Shown piece by piece: positions 36,678 to 48,461 of a DNA stretch of 64,000 nucleotides. The stretch comes from Kushneria marisflavi (lineage in GTDB: Bacteria; Pseudomonadota; Gammaproteobacteria; Pseudomonadales; Halomonadaceae), in NCBI RefSeq assembly GCF_002157205.1, contig NZ_CP021358.1, positions 1,054,001 through 1,118,000 of the forward strand, written 5' to 3'. Made by a program: the position numbers and the translations under genes. Each line of letters opens with the position of its first letter. Position 1 is the first letter of the stretch. Under the pieces are notes generated by a model. That model ran no database searches, was not told the DNA's origin, and worked only from the letters and a program-made list of their open reading frames with translations.

Positions 36678-36962
36678 TCAGTTGCTGTGCTCGTCAGCGC
36701 TGTCGCTGATGGAGTCACCAGCGTCTTCCATGGCCTGACCTGTAGAGTCGGCAGCATCGCTGGCAGCATCGCCGACGGAGTCAGCAGCATCGCTGGTAGC
36801 ATCACCAACGGAATCTGCTGCGTCGCTGGTGGCCTCTCCAGCGTTATCGGCGGCGTTATCAATCTTGGCACCGGTCTCTTCGGCAGGACCGTCATCGTTG
36901 TCACAACCGGCTACAGCGAATACAAGCATTGCAGCCAGCAGAATACCCAGTGTCTTTTTCAT
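36678..36962 (-). CDS. Small acidic lipoprotein with 11-residue repeats
   Basis: A 94-residue precursor with a type II signal peptide; lipobox AVAGC puts the lipidated Cys at position 20. The mature protein is very acidic and low in complexity. Residues 33-87 are five consecutive 11-residue units of the form xxSDAADSVGD, two of them identical. Such hendecads favour a long amphipathic helix and recall the 11-mers of LEA-type proteins, though the charge pattern differs. Similar small lipoproteins are common in halophilic gammaproteobacteria but I know no defined function. Start at 36962 has GGGAGAG upstream; an ATG at 36992 is less likely. Residue +2 is Asp; in enterobacteria Asp there retains lipoproteins in the inner membrane. 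Confidence 0.8.
   Translation of the reverse strand: MKKTLGILLAAMLVFAVAGCDNDDGPAEETGAKIDNAADNAGEATSDAADSVGDATSDAADSVGDAASDAADSTGQAMEDAGDSISDSADEHSN
36702..36866 (-). repeat. Five 33-base coding repeats
   Basis: Tandem units encoding the 11-residue motif of the acidic lipoprotein. The two central units encode identical peptides, with silent differences at the DNA level. Confidence 0.75.
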
Positions 36963-37005
36963 CGTTAGCTCTCCCTTGCCTACTGTCTTCATTACATCAA
37001 CGATA

Positions 37006-37022
37006 TACCCGAACTTCGGGTA
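37006..37022 (-). promoter_or_regulatory. 17-base palindrome upstream of the acidic lipoprotein gene
   Basis: TACCCGAACTTCGGGTA, two perfect 8-base arms around one base, 44-60 bases before the start. Operator-like. Confidence 0.5.
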
Positions 37023-37041
37023 CTTGACTGCTCATTGTGGT

Positions 37042-37086
37042 GCAAAAAGAGACTTAATACCAAGTCTCTTTGCATGGAAAGAGACT
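37042..37086. repeat. AAAGAGACT repeat cluster
   Basis: AAAGAGACT occurs at 37046-37054, inverted at 37063-37071 (forming a 10-bp stem with TT/AA extension and six-base loop) and again directly at 37078-37086. The arrangement resembles a multi-site operator; no regulator is identifiable. Confidence 0.5.
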
Positions 37087-37194
37087 GATTTTCTTATATA
37101 AACAATATGTATGGCGTTAAGCAGATAAATCAAAACGGATATGTCGATTCTGACCGACGCCCTTGCCGCGCAGTACAAGGCAGGCTGAGACACC

Positions 37195-37251
37195 GCCCTG
37201 CCCGGTCACGTCAGTGACCGGGCAGGGCCGGCCGGCTCACGGCCGGTTTTT
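37195..37251 (+). terminator. Two adjacent hairpins ending in a plus-strand T run
   Basis: A 15-bp perfect stem (37195-37209 with 37214-37228) is followed by a 6-bp stem (37228-37233 with 37241-37246) and TTTTT at 37247-37251. As an intrinsic terminator it points along the plus strand, where no recognised gene lies just upstream. Confidence 0.65.
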
Positions 37252-37264
37252 ATCAAGCATACAT

Positions 37265-37295
37265 AAAAGAACCCCGGTCCATTGGACCGGGGTTC
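37265..37295 (-). terminator. rRNA operon terminator
   Basis: A 12-bp perfect stem (37269-37280 with 37284-37295), three-base loop, followed on the minus strand by TTTT; 9 bases after the 5S gene. Confidence 0.9.
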
Positions 37296-37303
37296 GGAAA
37301 GGG

Positions 37304-37422
37304 TGCCTGACGATGACCTACTCTCACATGGGGAGACCCCACACTACCATCGGCGCGGAGCCGTTTCACTACCGAGTTCGGGAAGGGATCGGGTGGTGCC
37401 GGCACGCTATGGTCGTCAGGCA
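37304..37422 (-). rRNA. rrf: 5S ribosomal RNA
   Basis: About 119 bases. Complementary ends TGCCTGACG... / ...CGTCAGGCA form helix I. The internal CCGAACTCGGTAGTGAAAC and GATGGTAGTGTGGGGTCTC segments (minus strand) are diagnostic of gammaproteobacterial 5S. Confidence 0.96.
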
Positions 37423-37522
37423 ATTCTGCAGACCGGCTGCTTTAAAGCAGCGGATCAAAATAGGGATCATGCTGATCATTACATCAACGTTTTCGTGTGA
37501 TGCGAACCACTTGGGTGTTATA

Positions 37523-40414
<2,892 letters not shown>

Positions 40415-40574
40415 ATATAACCCCAAGGGGTCCGGTCTCACAATCACACGACATTTACTGAAATACATACGACATTATGTATCGCAGCAAATTTATACGT
40501 TGTCTGCCGGCCGGGTCACAACGCCCATCCGAAGATGAGGTGTTCACCGACCGACAGGTCAGCATGATCCACAT

Positions 40575-40585
40575 TGTTAAAGAGC
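40575..40585 (-). promoter_or_regulatory. boxA antitermination signal before 23S
   Basis: Minus strand GCTCTTTAACA, identical to the boxA core in the 16S leader. It binds NusB/S10 to keep rRNA transcription processive. Confidence 0.8.
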
Positions 40586-40689
40586 GTACTGTCAAAAAGA
40601 CAGTCAGAAATCATGTCGATGATTGTCATCATCATGACTTTTGACTGTGGTTTCATCAGTATCGAGCGAGATTGTGACACCGAGCTGTA

Positions 40690-40765
40690 TGGTGGAGCCT
40701 AGCGGGATCGAACCGCTGACCTCCTGCGTGCAAGGCAGGCGCTCTCCCAGCTGAGCTAAGGCCCC
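40690..40765 (-). tRNA. tRNA-Ala (anticodon TGC)
   Basis: 76 bases including encoded CCA. Acceptor arms GGGGCCT / AGGCTCC (minus strand), anticodon loop CTTGCAC, T-arm GGTTCGATCC. It sits in the 16S-23S spacer. Confidence 0.97.
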
Positions 40766-40772
40766 GACAGGT

Positions 40773-40849
<77 letters not shown>

Positions 40850-40870
40850 AGGCATCTTCGCTCTATCCGA

Positions 40871-40907
40871 TCAGGCAATTTGTGTGGACGCGCTGGTTCG
40901 CGTGAGC
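40871..40907 (-). other. 3' arm of the pre-16S processing stem
   Basis: Bases 40871-40887 are perfectly complementary to 42604-42620 in the 16S leader. Pairing continues with a few mismatches and G-U pairs to about 40907/42587. This is the RNase III stem enclosing 16S. Confidence 0.8.
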
Positions 40908-40917
40908 ACTTGTCGTT

Positions 40918-42457
<1,540 letters not shown>

Positions 42458-42575
42458 ATTTTGAAGCTTTGAGATTCTTTATCCGGCCCTGCAAAAGCAG
42501 TTCCGAAAGGCGAATCAATCCGGGCTCGAGGTCAAACTAGTACTCTTGACGAGTGTTCGTCTGCTCGATTATCTA

Positions 42576-42637
42576 TGTGACTGGTGTCACACGAGCCAGA
42601 CGCCCACACAAATTGCCTGATCGACTTGTTAAAGAGC
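42576..42637 (-). promoter_or_regulatory. rrn leader boxA and boxB
   Basis: Minus strand boxA GCTCTTTAACA at 42627-42637. Downstream, at 42576-42591, lies a small hairpin with six-base arms TGTGAC / GTCACA, occupying the position of a boxB-like element. Confidence 0.8.
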
Positions 42638-42689
42638 GTCTCGAAGATGTTGCCTCAGTCGCCGTGGCGGCTGCTTCGAGAGAGTGGGC

Positions 42690-42717
42690 ATTTTACAGCC
42701 CTAAATCGAAAAGTCAA
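42690..42717 (-). promoter_or_regulatory. rRNA operon promoter
   Basis: Minus strand -35 TTGACT (42712-42717), 16-base spacer, -10 TAAAAT (42690-42695). An A-rich stretch immediately upstream (42719-42729) resembles an UP element. It gives a leader of about 225 bases before 16S. Confidence 0.82.
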
Positions 42718-42900
42718 CCTCTTTTTTTCGATCCGGAAGTCGGCGGCTGGATTTGAAATCTTGATTGAGCGACCAAAACCTCAGTCAAAACAATCACCTG
42801 CAAACTTCCCCGCTGCCTCGTCGCCGTGTGCTCCGTGGCAGCGGATGCGTACTTTATAGATCAGACCCCGAGTGCGCAACCCCTTCTTTCAAAAAAGAAG
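42718..42900. other. Gap between rrn promoter and pssA
   Basis: Holds the UP-like A/T tract and, at 42884-42901, a weak AT-rich 7-bp hairpin overlapping the pssA stop. Otherwise nothing recognisable; further upstream rrn promoters or Fis sites could lie here but are not clear. Confidence 0.5.
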
Positions 42901-43851
42901 CTACTTTCTTTCATCATCGTTTGTTGATGTTTCTGAAACACCTGACAGCTCTGGCTCATCAGCCTGTTCTGATACTTCAGAATCCCTGGTATTGGCTGCT
43001 TCCATGTCTTCTTCGGTAGTAGCGATGCTGCTGTTGATGGGCCTGGCATGACCGGTACGACGCATGATGGCCAGTATCGGGCCGGATGCCGCGTAGCTTC
43101 CAAACAGGAGCAACAACATGATGGCCGGTTCAAGCGAGATCAGAACAAAGGCCAGTACGATGGCCAGAAGGAACACGAAAGGTACCGGACTCTTGAAATC
43201 CACTTCCTTGAAGCTGTAGTAGCGAATATTGCTGACCATCAGGATACCAACGGCCGCCACAATGATGGCCATGAGCACCTTGAAGCCGAAGGCAGTGGCC
43301 TCGAAGCTATGGAAAGTCCAGACAAAGCCTGCCACGACTGCAGCGGCAGACGGGCTGGGCAACCCGATGAACCATTTCTTGTCGGTGCTGCCAATCTGAA
43401 CATTGAAGCGCGCCAGACGCAGTGCCGCCCCGGCGACATAGACAAAGGCCGCGATCCAGCCAAGGTTGCCGATATCCTGAAGTATCCATGCAAAGGCCAC
43501 GATGGCAGGCGCCACTCCGAAGGAGAGCATGTCGGCAAGACTGTCGTATTCCTCACCGAAGGCGCTTTGGGTATTGGTCATACGGGCTACCCGGCCATCG
43601 AAGCCATCAAGCACCATGGAGACAAAGATGGCGATGGCGGCAGAACCAAAGTTGCCATTCAGTGCTGCCACAACGGAGAAGAAGCCTGAAAACAGCGCTG
43701 CCGTGGTAAACAGGTTGGGCAGAAGATAAATACCGCGCCGGCGTATGCGCTCACCGTTTTGCACGATGTCTTCAACCACCTCCGTATCGTCCTTGAATTC
43801 GGAAAAGGGATCGCGGGGCGGTCGATTGTTCGGTGGAGGCGTCTGCGTCAT
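42901..43851 (-). CDS. pssA: CDP-diacylglycerol--serine O-phosphatidyltransferase
   Basis: A 316-residue integral membrane enzyme making phosphatidylserine, precursor of phosphatidylethanolamine. The CDP-alcohol phosphotransferase signature is complete: DGFDGRVARMTNTQSAFG, then EEYDSLAD (D-G-x2-A-R-x8-G-x3-D-x3-D, residues about 85-110). Seven to eight helices follow, with an acidic C-terminal tail of about 50 residues (TTEEDMEAAN onwards). Start at 43851 (MTQTPPPNNRPP) with AAAGGA upstream; the frame continues 21 codons further. Proximity to ilvC fits the ilvBNC-pssA cluster common in gammaproteobacteria, though here it is separated by the MOSC gene and lies downstream on the same strand. 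Confidence 0.92.
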   Translation of the reverse strand: MTQTPPPNNRPPRDPFSEFKDDTEVVEDIVQNGERIRRRGIYLLPNLFTTAALFSGFFSVVAALNGNFGSAAIAIFVSMVLDGFDGRVARMTNTQSAFGEEYDSLADMLSFGVAPAIVAFAWILQDIGNLGWIAAFVYVAGAALRLARFNVQIGSTDKKWFIGLPSPSAAAVVAGFVWTFHSFEATAFGFKVLMAIIVAAVGILMVSNIRYYSFKEVDFKSPVPFVFLLAIVLAFVLISLEPAIMLLLLFGSYAASGPILAIMRRTGHARPINSSIATTEEDMEAANTRDSEVSEQADEPELSGVSETSTNDDERK

Positions 43852-43923
43852 GACAATGATGTCCTTTGAAAAGATACGACCATCAAAGCATAGAAGATGA
43901 CCAGGTGTTAACACGGAGAGGAA

Positions 43924-44448
43924 ATGGAAAGTTTAAGAAGTCTCATGACACAGTTCCCTCGCGCCGGCCGTCTGGAATGGCTGAGCCGTCGTCCTGAGCG
44001 TCACGGAACTGTCGAGGTCGTGACATCGCTGCACCTGACCGAGGGCAAGGGCATAGAGGGAGACCATTACAGCGCTCGCGGAGGTAAACGCGAAGTGACC
44101 CTCTTTCAGGCCGAACATTTACCGGTTGCTGCCGCCTTTTGCGGTATCTCTTCCCTCGCTCCTGAGCGACTTCGGCGCAACCTGCTGGTATCGGGACTAA
44201 ACCTTCTGGCCTGCCGACAGCAGCAGCTGGCCATTGGTAACGAGGTGGTCATTGAGCTCACCGGTCCCTGCGCACCCTGCAGCCGCATGGAAAGAACACT
44301 GGGCCCGGGCGGCTATAACGCCCTGCGCGGTCATGGTGGAATGACGGCCCGCATCATGCGAGGCGGCGTCATTCAGCTCGGCGATCGTGTGACGGTCGTT
44401 CCCACTACTAGGAACTCCGCTCAGGGCCAGCTTTTTCAAACACCCTAA
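43924..44448 (+). CDS. MOSC domain-containing protein
   Basis: A 174-residue single MOSC domain, the C-terminal domain type of molybdenum-cofactor sulfurases, also found in YiiM and YuaD. Family landmarks are GIEGDHYSARGGKREVTLFQAEHL, RRNLLVSGLNLLACRQQQLAIG, and the conserved Cys in GPCAPCSRMERTLGPGGYNALRGHGG. The last is thought to carry the persulphide or bind the cofactor. Function is inferred: moco-linked sulphur transfer or detoxification. It lies divergent from pssA (72 bases apart) with GGAGAGG before the start. Confidence 0.85.
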   Translation: MESLRSLMTQFPRAGRLEWLSRRPERHGTVEVVTSLHLTEGKGIEGDHYSARGGKREVTLFQAEHLPVAAAFCGISSLAPERLRRNLLVSGLNLLACRQQQLAIGNEVVIELTGPCAPCSRMERTLGPGGYNALRGHGGMTARIMRGGVIQLGDRVTVVPTTRNSAQGQLFQTP

Positions 44449-44473
44449 AGGTCGAATGTCACGGATGGCAGAT

Positions 44474-44508
44474 ACAAAAAAGCGGATGCGAGTGATCGCA
44501 TCCGCTTT
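44474..44508. terminator. Terminator of ilvC and the MOSC gene
   Basis: A 12-bp perfect stem (44479-44490 with 44497-44508) and six-base loop. The minus strand has a clear T run after it, serving ilvC; the plus strand has a shorter one. Confidence 0.88.
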
Positions 44509-44543
44509 ATCGAGGTTTTTAACCCTCTCGAAGATCTTTCAAA

Positions 44544-45572
<1,029 letters not shown>

Positions 45573-45647
45573 TTAATGGACGGCAGCGCCATCGGTTGAC
45601 ATAAACGCTATCGGTTAATCTAAACGTTGTGCATACAAACTTCGGTG

Positions 45648-46139
45648 TCAGATGCTCAGCACCTTGTCACCCCGTGCAATCCCGGACACGCCGGTACGTG
45701 CCACTTCCAGCACCCCAAGGGGTGTGACGGCCTGCAAAAAGGCATCCATCTTGTTGGCGTCGCCGGTAATCTGCACGGTATAGACGCTTGGCGTCACGTC
45801 CACGATCTGCGCCCGGAAGATATCCGCCGTACGCTTGACCTCGTCACGGGCACTCCCCTGGGCCTTGACCTTGACCAGCATCAGCTCGCGCTCGATATGC
45901 GCACCTTCGGTCAGGTCCACCAGCTTGACCACATCAATCAGTCGGTTGAGGTGTTTGGTGATCTGCTCGATGATGCGCTCATCGCCATTGGTGGTCACGG
46001 TCAGACGCGACAGGGTCGGGTCATCGGTGGGGGCCACATTGAGCGTTTCGATATTGAAGTTGCGCTGGGAAAAGAGCCCGATCACGCGTGACAGGGCGCC
46101 CGGCTCGTTTTCAAGCAGCATCGATATGATATGGCGCAT
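45648..46139 (-). CDS. ilvN: Acetolactate synthase small (regulatory) subunit
   Basis: A 163-residue regulatory subunit with an N-terminal ACT domain (HIISMLLENEPGALSRVIGLFSQRNFNIETLNVAPT). It gives valine feedback inhibition and stimulates the catalytic subunit. The C-terminal domain (ELMLVKVKAQGSARDEVKRTADIFRAQIVDV) completes the usual about 160-residue length of the IlvH/IlvN type. Its start overlaps the ilvI stop by one base (TGATG), so the two subunits are translationally coupled. Confidence 0.95.
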   Translation of the reverse strand: MRHIISMLLENEPGALSRVIGLFSQRNFNIETLNVAPTDDPTLSRLTVTTNGDERIIEQITKHLNRLIDVVKLVDLTEGAHIERELMLVKVKAQGSARDEVKRTADIFRAQIVDVTPSVYTVQITGDANKMDAFLQAVTPLGVLEVARTGVSGIARGDKVLSI

Positions 46140-47860
46140 CAGGTTCGCTCCGTCTTCGACAGCAGCATGTCACACATGGCCCCCTGCGGAACCTGCATCG
46201 GATAGACGTGCTCACGCGGGTCGACATGAATATCGAGGAACACCAGCTCATCCTTCGAACGAAATGCTTCTTCAAGCGCCGGCTCAAGCTCCTCGGCCGT
46301 TCTTACCGTAATGGCCTTGAAACCATAGGCCTCGGTCAGCTTTTCAAAGTCAGGCAGTGACTCCATGTAGGAATGCGCATGGCGGGACTTGTAGTTCAGA
46401 TCCTGCCACTGGCGAACCATCCCCAGCGAGGCATTGTTGAGATTGACGATCTTGACCGGGATACCGAACTGCTTACAGGTCGACAGCTCCTGCATCATCA
46501 TCTGAAAGCTGCCCTCCCCCGTGAACAGGACGACATGCTCATCCGGGTAGTTGAGCTTGACCCCCATGGCGGCCGGCAGACCAAAGCCCATCGTCCCCAG
46601 GCCACTGGATGATATCCAGCGATTGGGCTGATTGAACTTGTAGTACTGAGCAGCAAACATCTGATGCTGGCCAACATCGGTCACGACATAGGCGTCACCG
46701 TGCGTGGCGCGATGTACTGCCTCGACAACCTGCTGGGGCTTGAGCGGCTCACCGGCAGCGGCCGACTCATAAAGCTTGCCTCGACGCTCGTCACGCCAGC
46801 CATTGATTCTCTCCCACCAGTCATCCAGCGACGCCTGTGCTTCCGCGCGCTGACCGATCTGGTTGAGCATTTCATTGAGCACGTGATCAGCGGCCCCGAC
46901 AATGGGAACATCGGCGTGCACGGTCTTTGAGATGGAGCTGGGATCGACATCAATATGGATGATGCGGGCATCCGGACAGAATCGAGTGACGTTGTTGGTC
47001 ACGCGATCATCGAATCGCACCCCGACACCCAGCACCAGGTCACTGTTGTGCATGGCCATGTTGGATTCGTAGGAACCATGCATGCCCGGCCAGCCCAGCG
47101 ACTGTGGATCGTTTTGCGGGAACGCACCGAGTCCCATCAGAGAGGTGATGACGGGAATGTTGAGCCGATGCGCCAGCGCCGTCAGTGCTTCGGAGGCACG
47201 CCCTGTAATAACCCCGCCACCGGCAAAGATCACGGGACGCTGAGCGCTCATCATCAGATCGACGGCCTTGCGGATCTGACCGGTATGCCCACGTGAGACG
47301 GGATTGTAGGACCGCAGCTTGACCTTGCGCGGATAGACGTACTCATAGCGCTCGGTCGGAGCAGTCATGTCCTTGGGAATGTCTACCACGACCGGTCCCG
47401 GACGGCCGGAAGAGGCAATATAAAATGCCTTCTTGAGCACGGTCGGTATATCGGAAGGGTGACGGATCGAAAAGCTGTGCTTCACGATTGGACGTGTGAC
47501 CCCGACAATGTCGGTTTCCTGAAAGGCATCCTCGCCGATCAGATGGCTGGCCACCTGCCCGCACAGCACGACCATCGGAATGGAATCCATATAGGCCGTC
47601 GCAATCCCCGTGACCGCATTGGTCGCACCGGGACCCGAGGTGACCAGCACCACACCGGGTTTACCGGAGGCGCGGGCATAGCCATCGGCCATATGGGTTG
47701 CCGCCTGTTCATGGCGAACAAGAATATGTTTGACATCATCCTGGCGGAAGAGCGCATCATAGATGTGTAGCGCTGCACCGCCGGGGTAGCCGTAGATATA
47801 TTCAACGCCCTCATCCTTGAGGAAGCGGGCGATCATATCGGCTCCGGAAAGCAATTCCAC
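46139..47860 (-). CDS. ilvI: Acetolactate synthase large (catalytic) subunit
   Basis: A 573-residue thiamine-diphosphate and FAD enzyme that condenses pyruvate with pyruvate or 2-oxobutyrate. ThDP catalytic Glu lies in HILVRHEQAATHMADGYAR (about residue 48). SGPGATNAVTGIATAYMDS, FQETDIVGVTRPIVKHSF and the ThDP-magnesium motif GEGSFQMMMQELSTCKQFG-x-NN are all present. Full length. It starts at GTG 47860 with AGGGGA upstream. First annotated enzyme gene of ilvI-ilvN-ilvC. A small reading frame ends 12 bases upstream. Called ilvB in some annotations. Confidence 0.95.
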   Translation of the reverse strand: MELLSGADMIARFLKDEGVEYIYGYPGGAALHIYDALFRQDDVKHILVRHEQAATHMADGYARASGKPGVVLVTSGPGATNAVTGIATAYMDSIPMVVLCGQVASHLIGEDAFQETDIVGVTRPIVKHSFSIRHPSDIPTVLKKAFYIASSGRPGPVVVDIPKDMTAPTERYEYVYPRKVKLRSYNPVSRGHTGQIRKAVDLMMSAQRPVIFAGGGVITGRASEALTALAHRLNIPVITSLMGLGAFPQNDPQSLGWPGMHGSYESNMAMHNSDLVLGVGVRFDDRVTNNVTRFCPDARIIHIDVDPSSISKTVHADVPIVGAADHVLNEMLNQIGQRAEAQASLDDWWERINGWRDERRGKLYESAAAGEPLKPQQVVEAVHRATHGDAYVVTDVGQHQMFAAQYYKFNQPNRWISSSGLGTMGFGLPAAMGVKLNYPDEHVVLFTGEGSFQMMMQELSTCKQFGIPVKIVNLNNASLGMVRQWQDLNYKSRHAHSYMESLPDFEKLTEAYGFKAITVRTAEELEPALEEAFRSKDELVFLDIHVDPREHVYPMQVPQGAMCDMLLSKTERT

Positions 47861-47872
47861 GTTTGAGTTCCC

Positions 47873-48109
47873 CTATAAGGTCTCGAGTGCGTTCACGATG
47901 CGATACGCATCGGCGTTCGAGGACGGCTGTGCCGCCTGCCGCGGCCCGGGGCCTGCGACACCTGATGCTGCATCCTGATGATCGGTTGCAGCGAGGACCT
48001 GCTCAATCTCATGTCGGGTCGACACATAGGGGCGTTGATCAGGCAGGGGGTTGGCCCGCCTGTTCAGGTCCTTGGGCAGGCAGGCAGTCGCTGTGCGACT
48101 GTCCTTCAT
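47873..48109 (-). CDS. Small hypothetical protein immediately upstream of ilvI
   Basis: A 78-residue frame I do not recognise, from ATG 48109 (a GTG at 48124 would add five residues). It ends 12 bases before the ilvI start. Third codon positions look GC-biased, and the C-terminal NADAYRIVNALETL has a natural protein-like look; the middle is low-complexity and rich in Ala, Gln and Pro. It is not rich in Leu, Ile or Val, so it is not a classic attenuation leader peptide. No signal or membrane segment. It could be a real co-transcribed gene or just the open ilv leader. Confidence 0.45.
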   Translation of the reverse strand: MKDSRTATACLPKDLNRRANPLPDQRPYVSTRHEIEQVLAATDHQDAASGVAGPGPRQAAQPSSNADAYRIVNALETL

Positions 48110-48160
48110 GACCCCGGGGGTCACCCGGAGAATTCATGCCTGCAATCAGGAACCTTCAAG

Positions 48161-48187
48161 ACTCTATCAGTGATGTCCCGCTGTCAA
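48161..48187 (-). promoter_or_regulatory. Candidate promoter of the ilv operon
   Basis: Minus strand perfect -35 TTGACA (48182-48187) with TAGAGT (4 of 6) at 48161-48166, spacer 15 bases, a little short. Confidence 0.4.
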
Positions 48188-48366
48188 CTGATGCGTGCGC
48201 ATTTATAGCGCTCAGACCTCAAATAGGGGTCACATATTGCACGATATCAGTGCATGGGAGCACAACAGTTTTGATTAGTGTCTGCCGTTATGATGTGTAT
48301 CAGGGGAAAGACATCGGGATGAACTATCCTGCGTTAACACCGGTCATCATAAAGGGAGGCTTTAAC

Positions 48367-48393
48367 ATGTCAAAAGCGTCCCGAAACTGCTAG
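48367..48393 (+). other. Possible upstream micro-frame before the trehalase gene
   Basis: ATG at 48367 opens an eight-codon frame (MSKASRNC, then TAG) with AAAGGGAGG seven bases upstream, a stronger ribosome site than that of the trehalase gene 69 bases downstream. It may be a regulatory leader peptide or the remnant of a lost gene. Confidence 0.35.
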
Positions 48394-48461
48394 GACAGTG
48401 TCACTTATTGCCTGTCAGTACGATCCGGAAGAAACGCCATTTATTGTTTCAGGAATTTGCC

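Larger units (their letters stand above)
36963..37303. other. AT-rich gap with several hairpins between lipoprotein gene and 5S rRNA
   Basis: No convincing gene. It contains four separate inverted repeats (listed individually) and a 15-codon frame beginning at 37141 on the plus strand that ends just before a plus-strand terminator-like structure. Confidence 0.6.
48110..48461. other. Divergent control region between ilv operon and trehalase gene
   Basis: About 350 bases without a clear gene. It contains a candidate minus-strand promoter at 48161-48187 and an eight-codon plus-strand frame with a strong ribosome site at 48370. The AT content is higher than in adjacent genes. Confidence 0.6.

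Noticed and set aside
36702..36866. 33-base repeats as a possible CRISPR array
   Set aside because: The units are contiguous without spacers, in frame, and encode the 11-residue motif of a lipoprotein; no cas genes are nearby.
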